A DNA stretch of 56,000 bases from assembly GCF_000722685.1 (NCBI RefSeq), contig NZ_JPFV01000007.1, forward strand, positions 1 to 56,000, given 5' to 3'. Position numbers and translations under genes: made by a program. The notes beneath the pieces were generated by a model. That model made no database searches. It had not been told where the DNA came from and saw only the letters and a list, made by a program, of their open reading frames with translations. Positions within the stretch are counted from its first letter, which is position 1; every line of letters starts with the position of its first letter. This document shows, piece by piece, positions 45,154 through 55,424 of this stretch. This stretch comes from Streptococcus mitis. GTDB taxonomy: Bacteria > Bacillota > Bacilli > Lactobacillales > Streptococcaceae.

Positions 45154-46227
45154 ATGAAAAAAATCACACTATTTGGTTTGTCTCTAGCAGGTTTAGCTTT
45201 ACTGGCTTTTCCACATTCAGGGCAGGCATTTGAGCTTAAAGAAGAATGGGTTGTTAAGTGTGGAGTACAGTATCAAGATGGCAAGATTCTTCGGTTTAAC
45301 AATGGTCATGAAGTGGATATCAAAGTCTTGGATTTGCCAAAAACCGAGAAAATCGAGTGGATGGTTAGTCTCGATGGTCAAGATCAGACAGTCAATTTTC
45401 TAGGTCAAGAAAAGGACAAATCTATGATCGGTGAAGAAGGGCGTTACCTGAATTTCTATGTTCCATATGGCTATAGAGGAGATATCAAGGTAGAAGCTAA
45501 GAGCGGAAACGAAGTGAAGACCTGGTCAACGAAAGTTGTGGATGATATTCATAATGATAGTGGAAAGAGAGGTTATTATCGTATTGAAGAATCAAATAAT
45601 CAATACACTTACCTCGATGCTAAATGGGACTATCAAACCAAGACTTACACTGCTGCCTTACCAGAGACTGTCAATGGTCAAAAAGTCTTTGCTTGGACAA
45701 ATTATGATAATGACGACTTGAAACTTGAAAAACTAAAATCTATCAGTCACAAATATGATGGAGGATCTTTCAAAGAACTTTATCCGATTGTAAAAACAGA
45801 AAGCTGGTTAAAATCAAACCAAAACTGGTACTATCAAAAACAAGGTCAATTAGTGCAGAAGGATTGGGTTAAGGACAAGGGAGCTTGGTACTTTATGAAT
45901 GATAAAGGGATCATGTTCAATCAAACTTGGCTTTATCAAGGTAGCAACTGGTATGCCTTTAAATCATCAGGAGTCATGATTGCGAGTGATTGGCTTTATG
46001 ACCAAGGCAAGTGGTACTATTTATCAACTTCAGGAGCTATGAAAGCAAGCACTTGGGTTTATGACAAGGGAGAATGGTATTATGTAAGTTCTTCTGGTGC
46101 CATGCTAGCGAATGATTGGGTCAAAGATAATGGCAAGTGGTATTATCTAGCTTCATCAGGTAAGATGCTTCGCAATACCTATACACCTGATGGTTACTAC
46201 GTTGGCAACTCAGGTGCCTGGCAATAA
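45154..46227 (+). CDS. Choline-binding repeat surface protein
   Basis: A 357-residue secreted protein with a signal peptide (residues 1-25, ending GQA). A novel-looking N-terminal domain (about residues 26-210) is beta-rich and has one cysteine. Then come about six choline-binding repeats of about 20 residues (WLKSNQNWYYQKQGQLVQ, DWVKDKGAWYFMNDKG and so on) ending NSGAWQ. Such repeats hold the protein on choline-decorated teichoic acids, specific to mitis-group streptococci. The function of the N-terminal domain is unknown. AGGAGG precedes the ATG. Confidence 0.88.
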   Translation: MKKITLFGLSLAGLALLAFPHSGQAFELKEEWVVKCGVQYQDGKILRFNNGHEVDIKVLDLPKTEKIEWMVSLDGQDQTVNFLGQEKDKSMIGEEGRYLNFYVPYGYRGDIKVEAKSGNEVKTWSTKVVDDIHNDSGKRGYYRIEESNNQYTYLDAKWDYQTKTYTAALPETVNGQKVFAWTNYDNDDLKLEKLKSISHKYDGGSFKELYPIVKTESWLKSNQNWYYQKQGQLVQKDWVKDKGAWYFMNDKGIMFNQTWLYQGSNWYAFKSSGVMIASDWLYDQGKWYYLSTSGAMKASTWVYDKGEWYYVSSSGAMLANDWVKDNGKWYYLASSGKMLRNTYTPDGYYVGNSGAWQ

Positions 46228-46231
46228 GAAT

Positions 46232-46391
46232 AATACTCTTCGAAAATCTCTTCAAACCACATCAGCTTCATCCACAACCTCAAAACAGTGTTTTGAGCTG
46301 ACTTCGTCAGTTCTATCTACAACTTCAAAGCAGTGCTTTGAGCAACCTGCGGCTAGTTTCCTAGTTTGCTCTTTGATTTTCATTGAGTATA
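46232..46391 (+). repeat. BOX repeat element 1
   Basis: It starts with boxA (ATACTCTTCGAAAATCTCTT) and ends with boxC (TTTTCATTGAGTATA). It contains two internal hairpins, CTCAAAACA/TGTTTTGAG and TTCAAAGCA/TGCTTTGAG, which differ by a compensating pair. It lies between the choline-binding gene and the next operon. Confidence 0.9.
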
Positions 46392-46449
46392 AGAAGTCCT
46401 TTTCCTTAAAGGAAGAGGCTTTTTACTTGCTTTTCTGCTGCTTTCTCAT

Positions 46450-46478
46450 TTGTCCGGAGGAGTTTTTTGTGTTAAAAT
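46450..46478 (+). promoter_or_regulatory. Promoter with extended -10 at the start of a leaderless gene
   Basis: TTGTCC (46450-46455), 17 bp, TGT-TAAAAT (-10 at 46473-46478). The expected +1 is at 46485-46486, the A of the ATG. Confidence 0.65.
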
Positions 46479-46485
46479 GAATGAT

Positions 46486-46776
46486 ATGAAAGCTAAAAAA
46501 ATGTGGATGGCAGGTTTGGCCTTGCTTGGTATTGGGAGCCTTGCCCTTGCTACGAAAAAAGTTGCAGATGACCGTAAGCTCATGAAGACTCAGGAAGAGT
46601 TGACAGCGATTGTACGAGACCATTTTTCAGACATGGGGGAAATTGCGACCCTCTATGTTCAAGTCTATGAAAGCAGTCTAGAGAGCTTGGTTGGTGGCGT
46701 CATTTTTGAGGATGGCCGTCATTATACCTTTGTCTATGAAAATGAAGACCTAGTCTATGAGGAGGAAGTTTTATGA
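46486..46776 (+). CDS. DUF4651-type single-pass membrane protein
   Basis: A 96-residue protein with one N-terminal membrane helix (MWMAGLALLGIGSLALA) and a soluble domain (residues about 30-96). It is encoded with a thioredoxin and YtpR in many streptococci. ATG 46486 is chosen because the promoter -10 ends 8 nt upstream, so the transcript would begin at this ATG. An upstream in-frame ATG at 46477 overlaps the -10. No Shine-Dalgarno is at a usable distance. The stop overlaps the next start (ATGA). Confidence 0.8.
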   Translation: MKAKKMWMAGLALLGIGSLALATKKVADDRKLMKTQEELTAIVRDHFSDMGEIATLYVQVYESSLESLVGGVIFEDGRHYTFVYENEDLVYEEEVL

Positions 46777-47090
46777 TACAACCAGCAAGTTTAGAAGAAT
46801 TGGCATCTTTAGTGGAAAAGGATGGCAAGAAAGTCTTCCTTTTTGTGGCGGACTGGTGTGGCGATTGTCGTTATATCTATCCTGCCTTGCCAGAAATTGA
46901 GGAGACCAATCCAGAGTTCACCTTTATTCGAGTGGACCGAGACCAGTATATGGATTTGGCCAAACTCTGGGATGTTTATGGAATCCCCAGCCTTGTTGTT
47001 CTAGAAAAGAACAAGGAAATCGGTCGTTTTGTCAATCGCGACCGTAAAAGCAAGCAACAAATTAACGATTTTTTAGCAGGACTGAAATAG
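46773..47090 (+). CDS. Thioredoxin-like protein
   Basis: A 105-residue cytoplasmic thioredoxin with active site WCGDC (near residue 28) and cis-proline GIPSLVVL. It has no signal peptide. The CGDC site differs from classical CGPC and may alter redox potential. It overlaps the preceding gene by 4 nt and is 15 nt before ytpR. Confidence 0.9.
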   Translation: MIQPASLEELASLVEKDGKKVFLFVADWCGDCRYIYPALPEIEETNPEFTFIRVDRDQYMDLAKLWDVYGIPSLVVLEKNKEIGRFVNRDRKSKQQINDFLAGLK

Positions 47091-47105
47091 GAGAAAATAG
47101 AAACA

Positions 47106-47732
47106 ATGATTTTTACATATAATAAAGAACATGTCGGCGATGTCCTTATGGTCATCGTGAAAAATAGCGGAGATGCCAAACTGGATGTAGAACGTAAAAG
47201 CAAGGTAGCCCGTGTCTTTCTAAAAGAGAATGGAGAAACAGTAGCTTGGAATATTTTTGAAGTTTCAAGTTTGTTTGAAATTGCAGAGCGCGGTCAAGTC
47301 TTTTTGTCAGATGCGCAAGTCGCTCGTTTGAACCAAGAATTACAAACGGAAGGTTTTGCAGAGGAAATTGTTAATGACAAGGAGCCTAAGTTTGTTGTTG
47401 GTGAAATTGTCGAGATGGTAGCTCATCCAGATAGTGACCACCTTAACATCTGCCAAGTTGCAGTCGCAAGTGACAAGACAGTGCAAATTGTTGCTGGAGC
47501 ACCTAATGCGCGTGTGGGGTTGAAAACCATTGTAGCTCTTCCAGGAGCAATGATGCCAAAAGGCAATCTCATTTTCCCAGGTGAACTTCGCGGTGAAAAG
47601 AGTTTTGGCATGATGTGCAGCCCTCGTGAATTGCATCTGCCAAATGCTCCGCAAAAACGTGGTGTTATCGAATTATCAGAAGACCAAGTTGTCGGAACTC
47701 CATTTGACCCAGCGAAGCACTGGACTGCTTAG
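47106..47732 (+). CDS. ytpR: YtpR-type tRNA-binding protein
   Basis: A 208-residue protein. The N-terminal DUF4479 domain (residues 1-85) is followed by an EMAP-type tRNA-binding domain (VGEIVEMVAHPDSDHLNIC, SFGMMCSPREL), similar to the N-terminus of PheT. It stands free of a synthetase. It probably binds tRNA nonspecifically; its exact role is unknown. It is last in the thioredoxin operon. GGAG lies 10 nt before the ATG. Confidence 0.9.
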   Translation: MIFTYNKEHVGDVLMVIVKNSGDAKLDVERKSKVARVFLKENGETVAWNIFEVSSLFEIAERGQVFLSDAQVARLNQELQTEGFAEEIVNDKEPKFVVGEIVEMVAHPDSDHLNICQVAVASDKTVQIVAGAPNARVGLKTIVALPGAMMPKGNLIFPGELRGEKSFGMMCSPRELHLPNAPQKRGVIELSEDQVVGTPFDPAKHWTA

Positions 47733-47774
47733 GAACTTGTCAGTATCTGAATACACCAGATAGAAGGAAATAAG

Positions 47775-48536
47775 ATGGCAAAAAATGTTGTGATTACAGG
47801 AGCGACCTCAGGAATCGGTGAAGCGATTGCGCGTGCTTATCTGGAGCAGGGTGAGAATGTCGTTCTAACTGGACGACGGATAGATAGACTAGAAAGCCTC
47901 AAGTCGGAGTTTGCAGAAACTTTTCCAAATCAAACAGTTTGGACCTTTCCGCTAGATGTGACGGATATGACCATGGTGAAGACTGTCTGCTCCGATATTT
48001 TGGAAACGATAGGGCAGATTGATATCTTGGTCAATAACGCTGGACTAGCTCTAGGTTTAGCACCTTATCAGGACTATGAAGAACTGGATATGTTGACAAT
48101 GTTGGATACCAATGTTAAAGGTTTGATGGCAGTCACTCACTGTTTCTTGCCAGCAATGGTAAAAGCCAATCAAGGTCATATCATCAATATGGGCTCTACT
48201 GCAGGAATTTATGCTTATGCTGGTGCCGCTATTTACTCAGCTACCAAGGCAGCAGTTAAGACCTTTTCAGATGGTCTGCGAATTGATACCATCGCAACGG
48301 ATATCAAGGTGACGACCATTCAGCCTGGAATTGTTGAAACAGATTTTTCGATGGTACGTTTTCACGGTGATAAAGAACGAGCAGCGTCCGTTTACCAAGG
48401 AATTGATGCCTTGCAAGCTCAGGATATTGCAGACACAGTAGTCTATGTGACCAGTCAACCTCGTCGTGTGCAGATTACAGATATGACCATTATGGCCAAT
48501 CAACAGGCGACAGGTTTCATGGTTCATAAAAACTAA
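47775..48536 (+). CDS. Short-chain dehydrogenase (YdfG-like)
   Basis: A 253-residue SDR with NADP-binding motif GATSGIGEAIA (residues 8-18), NNAGLALG, and catalytic S and YSATK. It is similar to YdfG serine/3-hydroxy acid dehydrogenases. AAGG precedes the ATG. A terminator follows directly. No operon partner is visible. Confidence 0.9.
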   Translation: MAKNVVITGATSGIGEAIARAYLEQGENVVLTGRRIDRLESLKSEFAETFPNQTVWTFPLDVTDMTMVKTVCSDILETIGQIDILVNNAGLALGLAPYQDYEELDMLTMLDTNVKGLMAVTHCFLPAMVKANQGHIINMGSTAGIYAYAGAAIYSATKAAVKTFSDGLRIDTIATDIKVTTIQPGIVETDFSMVRFHGDKERAASVYQGIDALQAQDIADTVVYVTSQPRRVQITDMTIMANQQATGFMVHKN

Positions 48537-48547
48537 AAATTTCCTCG

Positions 48548-48577
48548 AAAAGTTACAAATTTCTGTAACTTTTTTTG
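48548..48577 (+). terminator. SDR gene terminator
   Basis: AAAAGTTACA and TGTAACTTTT, then T. Confidence 0.85.
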
Positions 48578-48583
48578 ATTTCC

Positions 48584-48591
48584 TACGAATA
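48584..48591 (+). promoter_or_regulatory. cin-box (SigX/ComX promoter) of ssbB
   Basis: TACGAATA preceded by a T-rich run, the late-competence promoter motif. It lies 21 bp before the ssbB ATG. Confidence 0.88.
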
Positions 48592-48612
48592 GATAAGTAG
48601 GAGGAAGAAAAT

Positions 48613-48615
48613 ATG
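48613..48615 (+). other. ssbB start codon set by GGAGG
   Basis: AGGAGGAAG lies 6 nt upstream of ATG 48613. The interval between the cin-box and the start is only 21 bp, so the mRNA leader is very short. Confidence 0.6.
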
Positions 48616-49008
48616 TATAATAAAGTTATTCTTATTGGAAGAATCGTTGCAGCACCAGAATTGCACAAAACCAACAATGACAAGTCAGTAGCGCGAGCAA
48701 CCATCGCTGTGAACCGTCGTTACAAAGACCAAAATGGGGAACGCGAAGCTGATTTTGTTAATATGGTCCTTTGGGGCAGACTAGCAGAAACCTTGGCAAG
48801 CTACGCAACTAAGGGGAGTCTCATTTCAGTCGATGGAGAACTTCGTACCCGTCGTTTTGAGAAAAATGGTCAAATGAATTATGTTACCGAAGTACTCGTG
48901 ACAGGATTCCAACTCTTGGAAAGTCGTGCTCAACGTGCCATGCGTGAAAATAACGCAGGTCAAGACCTAGCAGATTTGGTTTTGGAAGAGGAGGAATTGC
49001 CATTTTAA
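48613..49008 (+). CDS. ssbB: Single-stranded DNA-binding protein SsbB (competence type)
   Basis: A 131-residue OB-fold protein (NKVILIGRIVAAPELHKT). It is shorter than the housekeeping SsbA and has no long Gly/Gln tail, though it ends EEELPF like other SSB tips. The cin-box upstream shows it is induced with competence, where it protects incoming single strands. The stop codon TAA is shared with the first bases of a BOX element. Confidence 0.94.
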   Translation: MYNKVILIGRIVAAPELHKTNNDKSVARATIAVNRRYKDQNGEREADFVNMVLWGRLAETLASYATKGSLISVDGELRTRRFEKNGQMNYVTEVLVTGFQLLESRAQRAMRENNAGQDLADLVLEEEELPF

Positions 49009-49147
49009 TACTCTTCGAAAATCTCTTCAAACCACGTCAGATTCACCTTGTCGTAGGTATAGGTAACTGACTTCGTTAGTCTTATCTACAACCTCAAAAC
49101 TGTGTTTTTAGCAGCCTGCGGCTAGTTTCATAATTTGCACTAGTATA
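49007..49147 (+). repeat. BOX repeat element 2 (3' end shortened)
   Basis: boxA (ATACTCTTCGAAAATCTCTT), then a boxC-like part (GCAGCCTGCGGCTAGTTTC) ending AGTATAAG without the usual TTTTCATTGAG. It begins at the ssbB stop codon, so the insertion created or used that stop. Confidence 0.88.
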
Positions 49148-49155
49148 AGTATTGA

Positions 49156-49182
49156 AAAGTCTGAGTTGGTCTCAGGCTTTTT
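49156..49182 (+). terminator. Terminator before groES
   Basis: AAAGTCTGAG-ttggt-CTCAGGCTTT, followed by T. Confidence 0.82.
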
Positions 49183-49207
49183 ATCTTGAGAAAGTCAGAC
49201 TTTTTTC

Positions 49208-49273
49208 TTGACTATTTCTGACCAAGTGATACAATAGAACTATAAATTAGCACTCAAGTATAAAGAGTGCTAA
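49208..49273 (+). promoter_or_regulatory. groESL promoter with CIRCE
   Basis: TTGACT (49208-49213), 16 bp, TACAAT (49230-49235). CIRCE TTAGCACTC, nine bases, GAGTGCTAA at 49247-49273 is perfect. HrcA from the left part of the window controls it. Confidence 0.93.
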
Positions 49274-49303
49274 TGCTATCTATCTCATTATGGAGGAAAT
49301 CAG

Positions 49304-49588
49304 ATGTTAAAACCATTAGGAGACCGTGTGGTCTTAAAAATCGAAGAAAAAGAACAAACCGTTGGAGGATTTGTCCTTGCAGGTTCAGCCCAAGAAAAAA
49401 CCAAAACAGCCCAAGTTGTGGCTACTGGACAAGGTGTTCGTACCTTGAACGGTGACTTGGTTGCTCCAAGTGTTAAAGCTGGAGATCGTGTCTTAGTTGA
49501 AGCCCACGCAGGTCTTGATGTCAAAGATGGTGATGAAAAGTACCTCATCGTAGGCGAAGCTAACATCTTGGCAATCATTGAAGAATAG
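49304..49588 (+). CDS. groES: Co-chaperonin GroES
   Basis: A 94-residue Hsp10 ([19 protein letters not shown]; mobile loop [15 protein letters not shown]). It caps GroEL. GGAGG lies 9 nt before the ATG. groEL starts 15 nt later in the same transcript. Confidence 0.98.
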   Translation: MLKPLGDRVVLKIEEKEQTVGGFVLAGSAQEKTKTAQVVATGQGVRTLNGDLVAPSVKAGDRVLVEAHAGLDVKDGDEKYLIVGEANILAIIEE

Positions 49589-51226
<1,638 letters not shown>

Positions 51227-51244
51227 GCTTTCTATAGAAAACAC

Positions 51245-51275
51245 AAAAGGAGGGAATGCCTATTCCTCCTTTTTA
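51245..51275 (+). terminator. groEL terminator
   Basis: AAAAGGAGG and CCTCCTTTT with an AAT/ATT inner pair, followed by T. Confidence 0.85.
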
Positions 51276-51349
51276 TGCTATTCATTTCTAAATTGATTTG
51301 AGCTCTCCTAACTTATATGATAAAATAAGACTAGAAAAAGGAGAAGAAC

Positions 51350-52117
51350 ATGATCGATGTAGAAGAAATTCTGAGCAAGATGAACCCCAATCAGAAGATT
51401 AATTATGACCGTGTCATGCAGAAGATGGTACAAGTATGGGAGAAAAATGAGCAACGGCCAACTATTCTCATGCACGTTTGCTGTGCCCCTTGCAGTACCT
51501 ATACACTAGAATATTTGACTAAGTATGCAGACGTGACCATCTATTTTGCCAATTCTAATATCCACCCCAAGGCAGAATACCATAAGCGGGCTTACGTCAC
51601 CAAGAAATTTGTCAGTGATTTCAATGAGAGGACAGGAAATACGGTCCAGTACCTAGAAGCTCCCTACGAACCAAATGAATACCGTAAGTTAGTCAGAGGA
51701 CTGGAAGAAGAGCCAGAAGGTGGCGACCGTTGCAAGGTTTGCTTTGACTACCGACTGGATAAAACAGCTCAAGTGGCTATGGATTTAGGCTTTGACTACT
51801 TCGGTTCGGCTTTAACCATCAGTCCTCATAAGAATTCTCAAACCATTAACAGCATCGGAATCGATGTGCAAAAAATTTACACAACACACTATCTTCCAAG
51901 TGATTTCAAGAAAAATCAAGGTTACAAACGTTCAGTAGAGATGTGTGAAGAGTATGATATCTATCGTCAATGTTATTGTGGATGCGTCTATGCAGCCCAA
52001 GCTCAGAATATTGATCTGGTTCAAGTTAAGAAGGACGCCACAGCTTTCTTGCTGGATAAGGATGTTGAAAAAGACTATTCCCACATCAAATTTACTGTTA
52101 CGAAATTAGATATATAG
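51350..52117 (+). CDS. queH: Epoxyqueuosine reductase QueH
   Basis: A 255-residue DUF208 protein that makes queuosine from epoxyqueuosine in tRNA. The cysteine pattern of the family is seen: CCAPC (near residue 44), CKVC and CYCGC, which bind an iron-sulfur cluster and a second metal. It replaces QueG in many Firmicutes. AAAGGAG lies 7 nt before ATG 51350. Confidence 0.92.
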   Translation: MIDVEEILSKMNPNQKINYDRVMQKMVQVWEKNEQRPTILMHVCCAPCSTYTLEYLTKYADVTIYFANSNIHPKAEYHKRAYVTKKFVSDFNERTGNTVQYLEAPYEPNEYRKLVRGLEEEPEGGDRCKVCFDYRLDKTAQVAMDLGFDYFGSALTISPHKNSQTINSIGIDVQKIYTTHYLPSDFKKNQGYKRSVEMCEEYDIYRQCYCGCVYAAQAQNIDLVQVKKDATAFLLDKDVEKDYSHIKFTVTKLDI

Positions 52118-52122
52118 AAATC

Positions 52123-52147
52123 ACCCCAGCTGAAAAGCTGGGGTTTT
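52123..52147 (+). terminator. queH terminator
   Basis: ACCCCAGC-tgaaaa-GCTGGGGT followed by TTTTC. Confidence 0.87.
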
Positions 52148-52152
52148 CAACT

Positions 52153-52180
52153 AAAAAAACCAGGGTTTTCACCCTAGTTT
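52153..52180 (-). terminator. Terminator of the DUF402 gene
   Basis: On the minus strand AAACTAGGGT-gaaa-ACCCTGGTTT with one mismatch, followed by T. Convergent with the queH terminator. Confidence 0.8.
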
Positions 52181-52187
52181 GACAACT

Positions 52188-52721
52188 TTACCGATTCTTT
52201 AGTTCTACATAGCGCTTGTACCAAATGTTTACATAGGCTTCTGAGAAAGGACCACGTCCATTGTTAATCCAATCAACAAGAATTTTGACATGTTCTTTTA
52301 AAATATAGTCCAAGTCATCAGAATAATTCATTTTGCGTTTGTGACGCTCATATTCTTCAACGTCCAAGAGACGTTTTTCTCCATCTGTAAAAATTTTAAC
52401 ATCCAAATCGTAATCAATATACTTCAGTGCTTCTTCATCCAGATAGTAGGGGCTAGCCATATTGCAATAGTAGGAAATTCCATTATCACGAATCATGGCA
52501 ATGATATTAAACCAATATTTCTTGTGAAAGTAAACAATAGCCGGTTCTCGAGTAACCCAACGACGACCATCACTTTCGGTAACCAGTGTATGATCGTTGA
52601 CACCAATAATGGCGTTTTCTGTTGTTTTTAGTACCATGGTGTCCCGCCAAGTTCGGTGGAGACTCCCATCATGCTTATAACTTTGAATTGTAATAAAGTC
52701 GCCTTCTTTTGGAAGCTTCAT
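52188..52721 (-). CDS. DUF402 protein (nucleoside di/triphosphatase-like)
   Basis: A 177-residue protein of the UPF0374/YgaC-like DUF402 family ([52 protein letters not shown]). Family members in Gram-positives hydrolyse nucleoside tri- and diphosphates. The conserved D and E cluster in [11 protein letters not shown] fits metal binding. GGAAG-type site weak. The nearby recX on the same strand is 88 bp upstream. Confidence 0.85.
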   Translation of the reverse strand: MKLPKEGDFITIQSYKHDGSLHRTWRDTMVLKTTENAIIGVNDHTLVTESDGRRWVTREPAIVYFHKKYWFNIIAMIRDNGISYYCNMASPYYLDEEALKYIDYDLDVKIFTDGEKRLLDVEEYERHKRKMNYSDDLDYILKEHVKILVDWINNGRGPFSEAYVNIWYKRYVELKNR

Positions 52722-52809
52722 AACTAACCAACTTTCTACAATTTATAAGTTTATCGTTTACTATTATACCATAAAATTACCTAAAATCTGTGAATTTTAC
52801 ATGAAAATA

Positions 52810-53586
52810 TTAAAGATATTCTCTGAGAGCGCTCGCTATATCCGAAAAATCGTAGCCTTTTCGAGCTAAAACTTGAGTTAAACGCTGTTTAAGTTCGTAT
52901 CCTTCATACTTTCGAACATACTTAGCATATTGCTTGTCAAGTTCCTTGAAGATGAGTTCTTGGGTCGTTTCTTCGTCGACTTGACTATCCAATTCGTCAA
53001 AAGCACTTTTAGCATCAGAATAGGAAAACCCCTTGTTGGTCAGATTCTGGATAATCTTATCTTGCAAAGCACGAGCTGGAAGTTTTCCTTCATATTTCTT
53101 CAATAGTTTATTGGCTACACGTTGAGAAACTTCTGAAAAATCAAAATCATTCAAGATCTCTTCTATAGTAGATTTTGAAATTCCTTTTTGTGCTAATTTC
53201 TGAGTCAGTACATAAGGCCCCTTGTCTCCTGAAAGTTGATTGGCATTGATGATAGCATAAGCGTACTGACCATCATTAATCCACTTATCCTTTTTAAGAT
53301 TAGCAATGACCTGAGAAGCTATGTTTTCATCGATATCGTATTTTTTCAGATATTCTCTGACTTCTTTTTCAGTGCGAGCTTTAAAGGATAGGTGGTAGAG
53401 GGCTAGATTCTTACCATAAGAAAATTGAACAAAGTCCTGAATCTCTTTCAATTCTTCTTCGCTTATCACCTTATCTCTCGATAACATAAAACGAACAATA
53501 GTATCTTCAGTAATGTAGCATTTGTCGCCATTATCAAGCTCCATCAGATAGAGTCTTTTTTTCTTTTCAAGTTTTGTGATTTTCAT
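52810..53586 (-). CDS. recX: Regulatory protein RecX
   Basis: A 258-residue all-helical RecX that restrains RecA filaments. Repeated three-helix modules are visible ([22 protein letters not shown] and [15 protein letters not shown]). ATG 53586 begins [15 protein letters not shown] longer reading frame upstream runs into the divergent rlmD promoter and lacks a site. A TATAAT on the minus strand ends 6 nt before this ATG, so the mRNA may be leaderless. Confidence 0.9.
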   Translation of the reverse strand: MKITKLEKKKRLYLMELDNGDKCYITEDTIVRFMLSRDKVISEEELKEIQDFVQFSYGKNLALYHLSFKARTEKEVREYLKKYDIDENIASQVIANLKKDKWINDGQYAYAIINANQLSGDKGPYVLTQKLAQKGISKSTIEEILNDFDFSEVSQRVANKLLKKYEGKLPARALQDKIIQNLTNKGFSYSDAKSAFDELDSQVDEETTQELIFKELDKQYAKYVRKYEGYELKQRLTQVLARKGYDFSDIASALREYL

Positions 53587-53592
53587 AGTTCT

Positions 53593-53617
53593 ATTATAAC
53601 TCAAAATGTGATAAGAT
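53593..53617. promoter_or_regulatory. Divergent leaderless promoters recX / rlmD
   Basis: Minus strand TATAAT (53598-53593), 6 nt before the recX ATG. Plus strand extended -10 TGA-TAAGAT (53609-53617), 6 nt before the rlmD ATG. The -35 regions are poor on both sides. Confidence 0.65.
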
Positions 53618-53623
53618 AGGGGT

Positions 53624-54979
53624 ATGAATCTGAAAGTGAAACAAAAAATACCATTAAAAATCAAGCGCATGGGAATTAATGGTGAGGGAATCGGCTTTTA
53701 CCAAAAAACGTTAGTCTTTGTACCTGGAGCTTTAAAAGGAGAAGATATCTATTGTCAGATTACCTCTATTAAACGTAACTTTGTTGAAGCGAAATTATTA
53801 AAGGTCAACAAGAAGTCTAAATTCCGCGTTGTGCCAGCTTGTACTATTTACAATGAGTGCGGAGGCTGCCAAATCATGCACCTGCATTATGATAAGCAGC
53901 TGGAGTTCAAGACGGACTTGCTTCATCAAGCGCTGAAAAAATTTGCCCCTGCAGGATATGAAAATTATGAAATCCGCCCGACGATTGGTATGCAGGAACC
54001 CAAGTACTACCGTGCTAAGTTACAATTTCAGACTCGAAAATTCAAAAATCAGGTTAAGGCGGGCTTATATGAACAAAACTCTCATTATTTAGTAGAGTTG
54101 AAAGATTGCCTGGTACAAGACAAGGAAACCCAAGTGATTGCTAATCGTCTAGCGGAATTACTTACTTATCACCAGATTCCAATCACGGATGAGAGAAAAG
54201 TTCTAGGTGTTAGAACTATAATGGTTCGACGAGCAAGAAAGACTGGACAGGTTCAGATTATTATTGTTACAAACCGCCAGCTTAATTTAACCCTACTGGT
54301 AAAAGATTTAATTACAGATTTTCCAGAAGTTGTGACAGTAGCTGTTAATACAAATACAGCTAAAAGCAGTGAGATTTATGGAGAAAAGACCGAGATTATC
54401 TGGGGTCAAGAGAGTATTCAAGAAGGTGTTCTTGATTATGAATTTTCACTATCTCCTCGCGCTTTCTATCAACTAAATCCTGAACAAACAGAAGTCCTCT
54501 ATAGCGAGGCAGTAAAAGCGCTAGATGTTAGTAAAGAAGACCATTTGATTGATGCTTATTGTGGAGTAGGTACAATTGGATTTGCCTTCGCAAAGAAAGT
54601 AAAGACACTCAGAGGTATGGATATTATTCCAGAAGCCATTGAAGATGCTAATCGAAATGCTAAAAGAATGGGATTTGATAATACACATTACGAAGCAGGG
54701 ACAGCAGAAGAGATTATTCCTCGATGGTATAAGGAAGGCTACAGAGCAAATGCACTGATTGTGGATCCACCGCGTACAGGTCTGGATGATAAGTTATTAG
54801 ACACTATTCTTGCATATGTGCCAGAAAAAATGGTTTATATTTCATGTAATGTTTCAACCTTAGCACGGGATTTGGTGCGTTTGGTAGAAGTCTATGATCT
54901 TCATTATATCCAGTCGGTCGATATGTTCCCGCATACCGCTCGAACTGAAGCTGTTGTAAAGCTGATTAAAAAAGCATAG
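53624..54979 (+). CDS. rlmD: 23S rRNA (uracil-C5)-methyltransferase RlmCD
   Basis: A 451-residue RumA-family enzyme. An N-terminal TRAM domain is followed by a cluster with [10 protein letters not shown] (iron-sulfur ligands), a SAM-binding motif [14 protein letters not shown] and the catalytic cysteine in [14 protein letters not shown]. In Gram-positives one enzyme (RlmCD) modifies both U747 and U1939. The ATG overlaps the predicted transcription start; AGGGG lies too close to be a good Shine-Dalgarno. Confidence 0.93.
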   Translation: MNLKVKQKIPLKIKRMGINGEGIGFYQKTLVFVPGALKGEDIYCQITSIKRNFVEAKLLKVNKKSKFRVVPACTIYNECGGCQIMHLHYDKQLEFKTDLLHQALKKFAPAGYENYEIRPTIGMQEPKYYRAKLQFQTRKFKNQVKAGLYEQNSHYLVELKDCLVQDKETQVIANRLAELLTYHQIPITDERKVLGVRTIMVRRARKTGQVQIIIVTNRQLNLTLLVKDLITDFPEVVTVAVNTNTAKSSEIYGEKTEIIWGQESIQEGVLDYEFSLSPRAFYQLNPEQTEVLYSEAVKALDVSKEDHLIDAYCGVGTIGFAFAKKVKTLRGMDIIPEAIEDANRNAKRMGFDNTHYEAGTAEEIIPRWYKEGYRANALIVDPPRTGLDDKLLDTILAYVPEKMVYISCNVSTLARDLVRLVEVYDLHYIQSVDMFPHTARTEAVVKLIKKA

Positions 54980-55058
54980 TGTTTAAAGAGTTTGATATTG
55001 GGCTGAAATAGTCAAATTTAAAAAAGTCGAAAAATTTGTAAAAAGTTTAAAAAAGTAG

Positions 55059-55086
55059 TTGACAAAAAACAAAAAGGCTGTATAAT
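55059..55086 (+). promoter_or_regulatory. tRNA-Glu promoter
   Basis: TTGACA (55059-55064), 16 bp, TATAAT (55081-55086). Confidence 0.88.
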
Positions 55087-55111
55087 AGTAAGAGTTGAAA
55101 ATAACAACTCA

Positions 55112-55183
55112 GGTCCGTTGGTCAAGGGGTTAAGACACCGCCTTTTCACGGCGGTAACACGGGTTCGAATCCCGTACGGACTA
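55112..55183 (+). tRNA. tRNA-Glu (UUC)
   Basis: The 72-nt cloverleaf has acceptor GGTCCGT/ACGGACT (terminal G-T pair), an anticodon stem CCGCC/GGCGG with loop TTTTCAC (anticodon TTC) and a T arm CGGGTTCGAATCCCG. CCA is not encoded. It lies before the rRNA operon and has its own promoter. Confidence 0.95.
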
Positions 55184-55241
55184 TGGTATGTTGCAGATAA
55201 AATACTGATTGAAAAAAATTAAAAAAAGTTTCAAAAAAGTG

Positions 55242-55270
55242 TTGACAAGCGAAAGCGACTGTGATATACT
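55242..55270 (+). promoter_or_regulatory. rRNA operon promoter
   Basis: TTGACA (55242-55247), 17 bp, extended -10 TGA-TATACT (55265-55270). A standard strong rRNA promoter, downstream of the tRNA. Confidence 0.9.
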
Positions 55271-55424
55271 AATATAGTTGTCACTTGAGAGAAGTGAGTG
55301 ACAAAGACCTTTGAAAACTGAACAAGACGAACCAATGTGCAGGGCACTACAACAACTGTTGTAGTACTGAACAATGAAAAAACAATAAATCTGTCAGTGA
55401 CAGAAATGAGTGAGAACTCAAACT

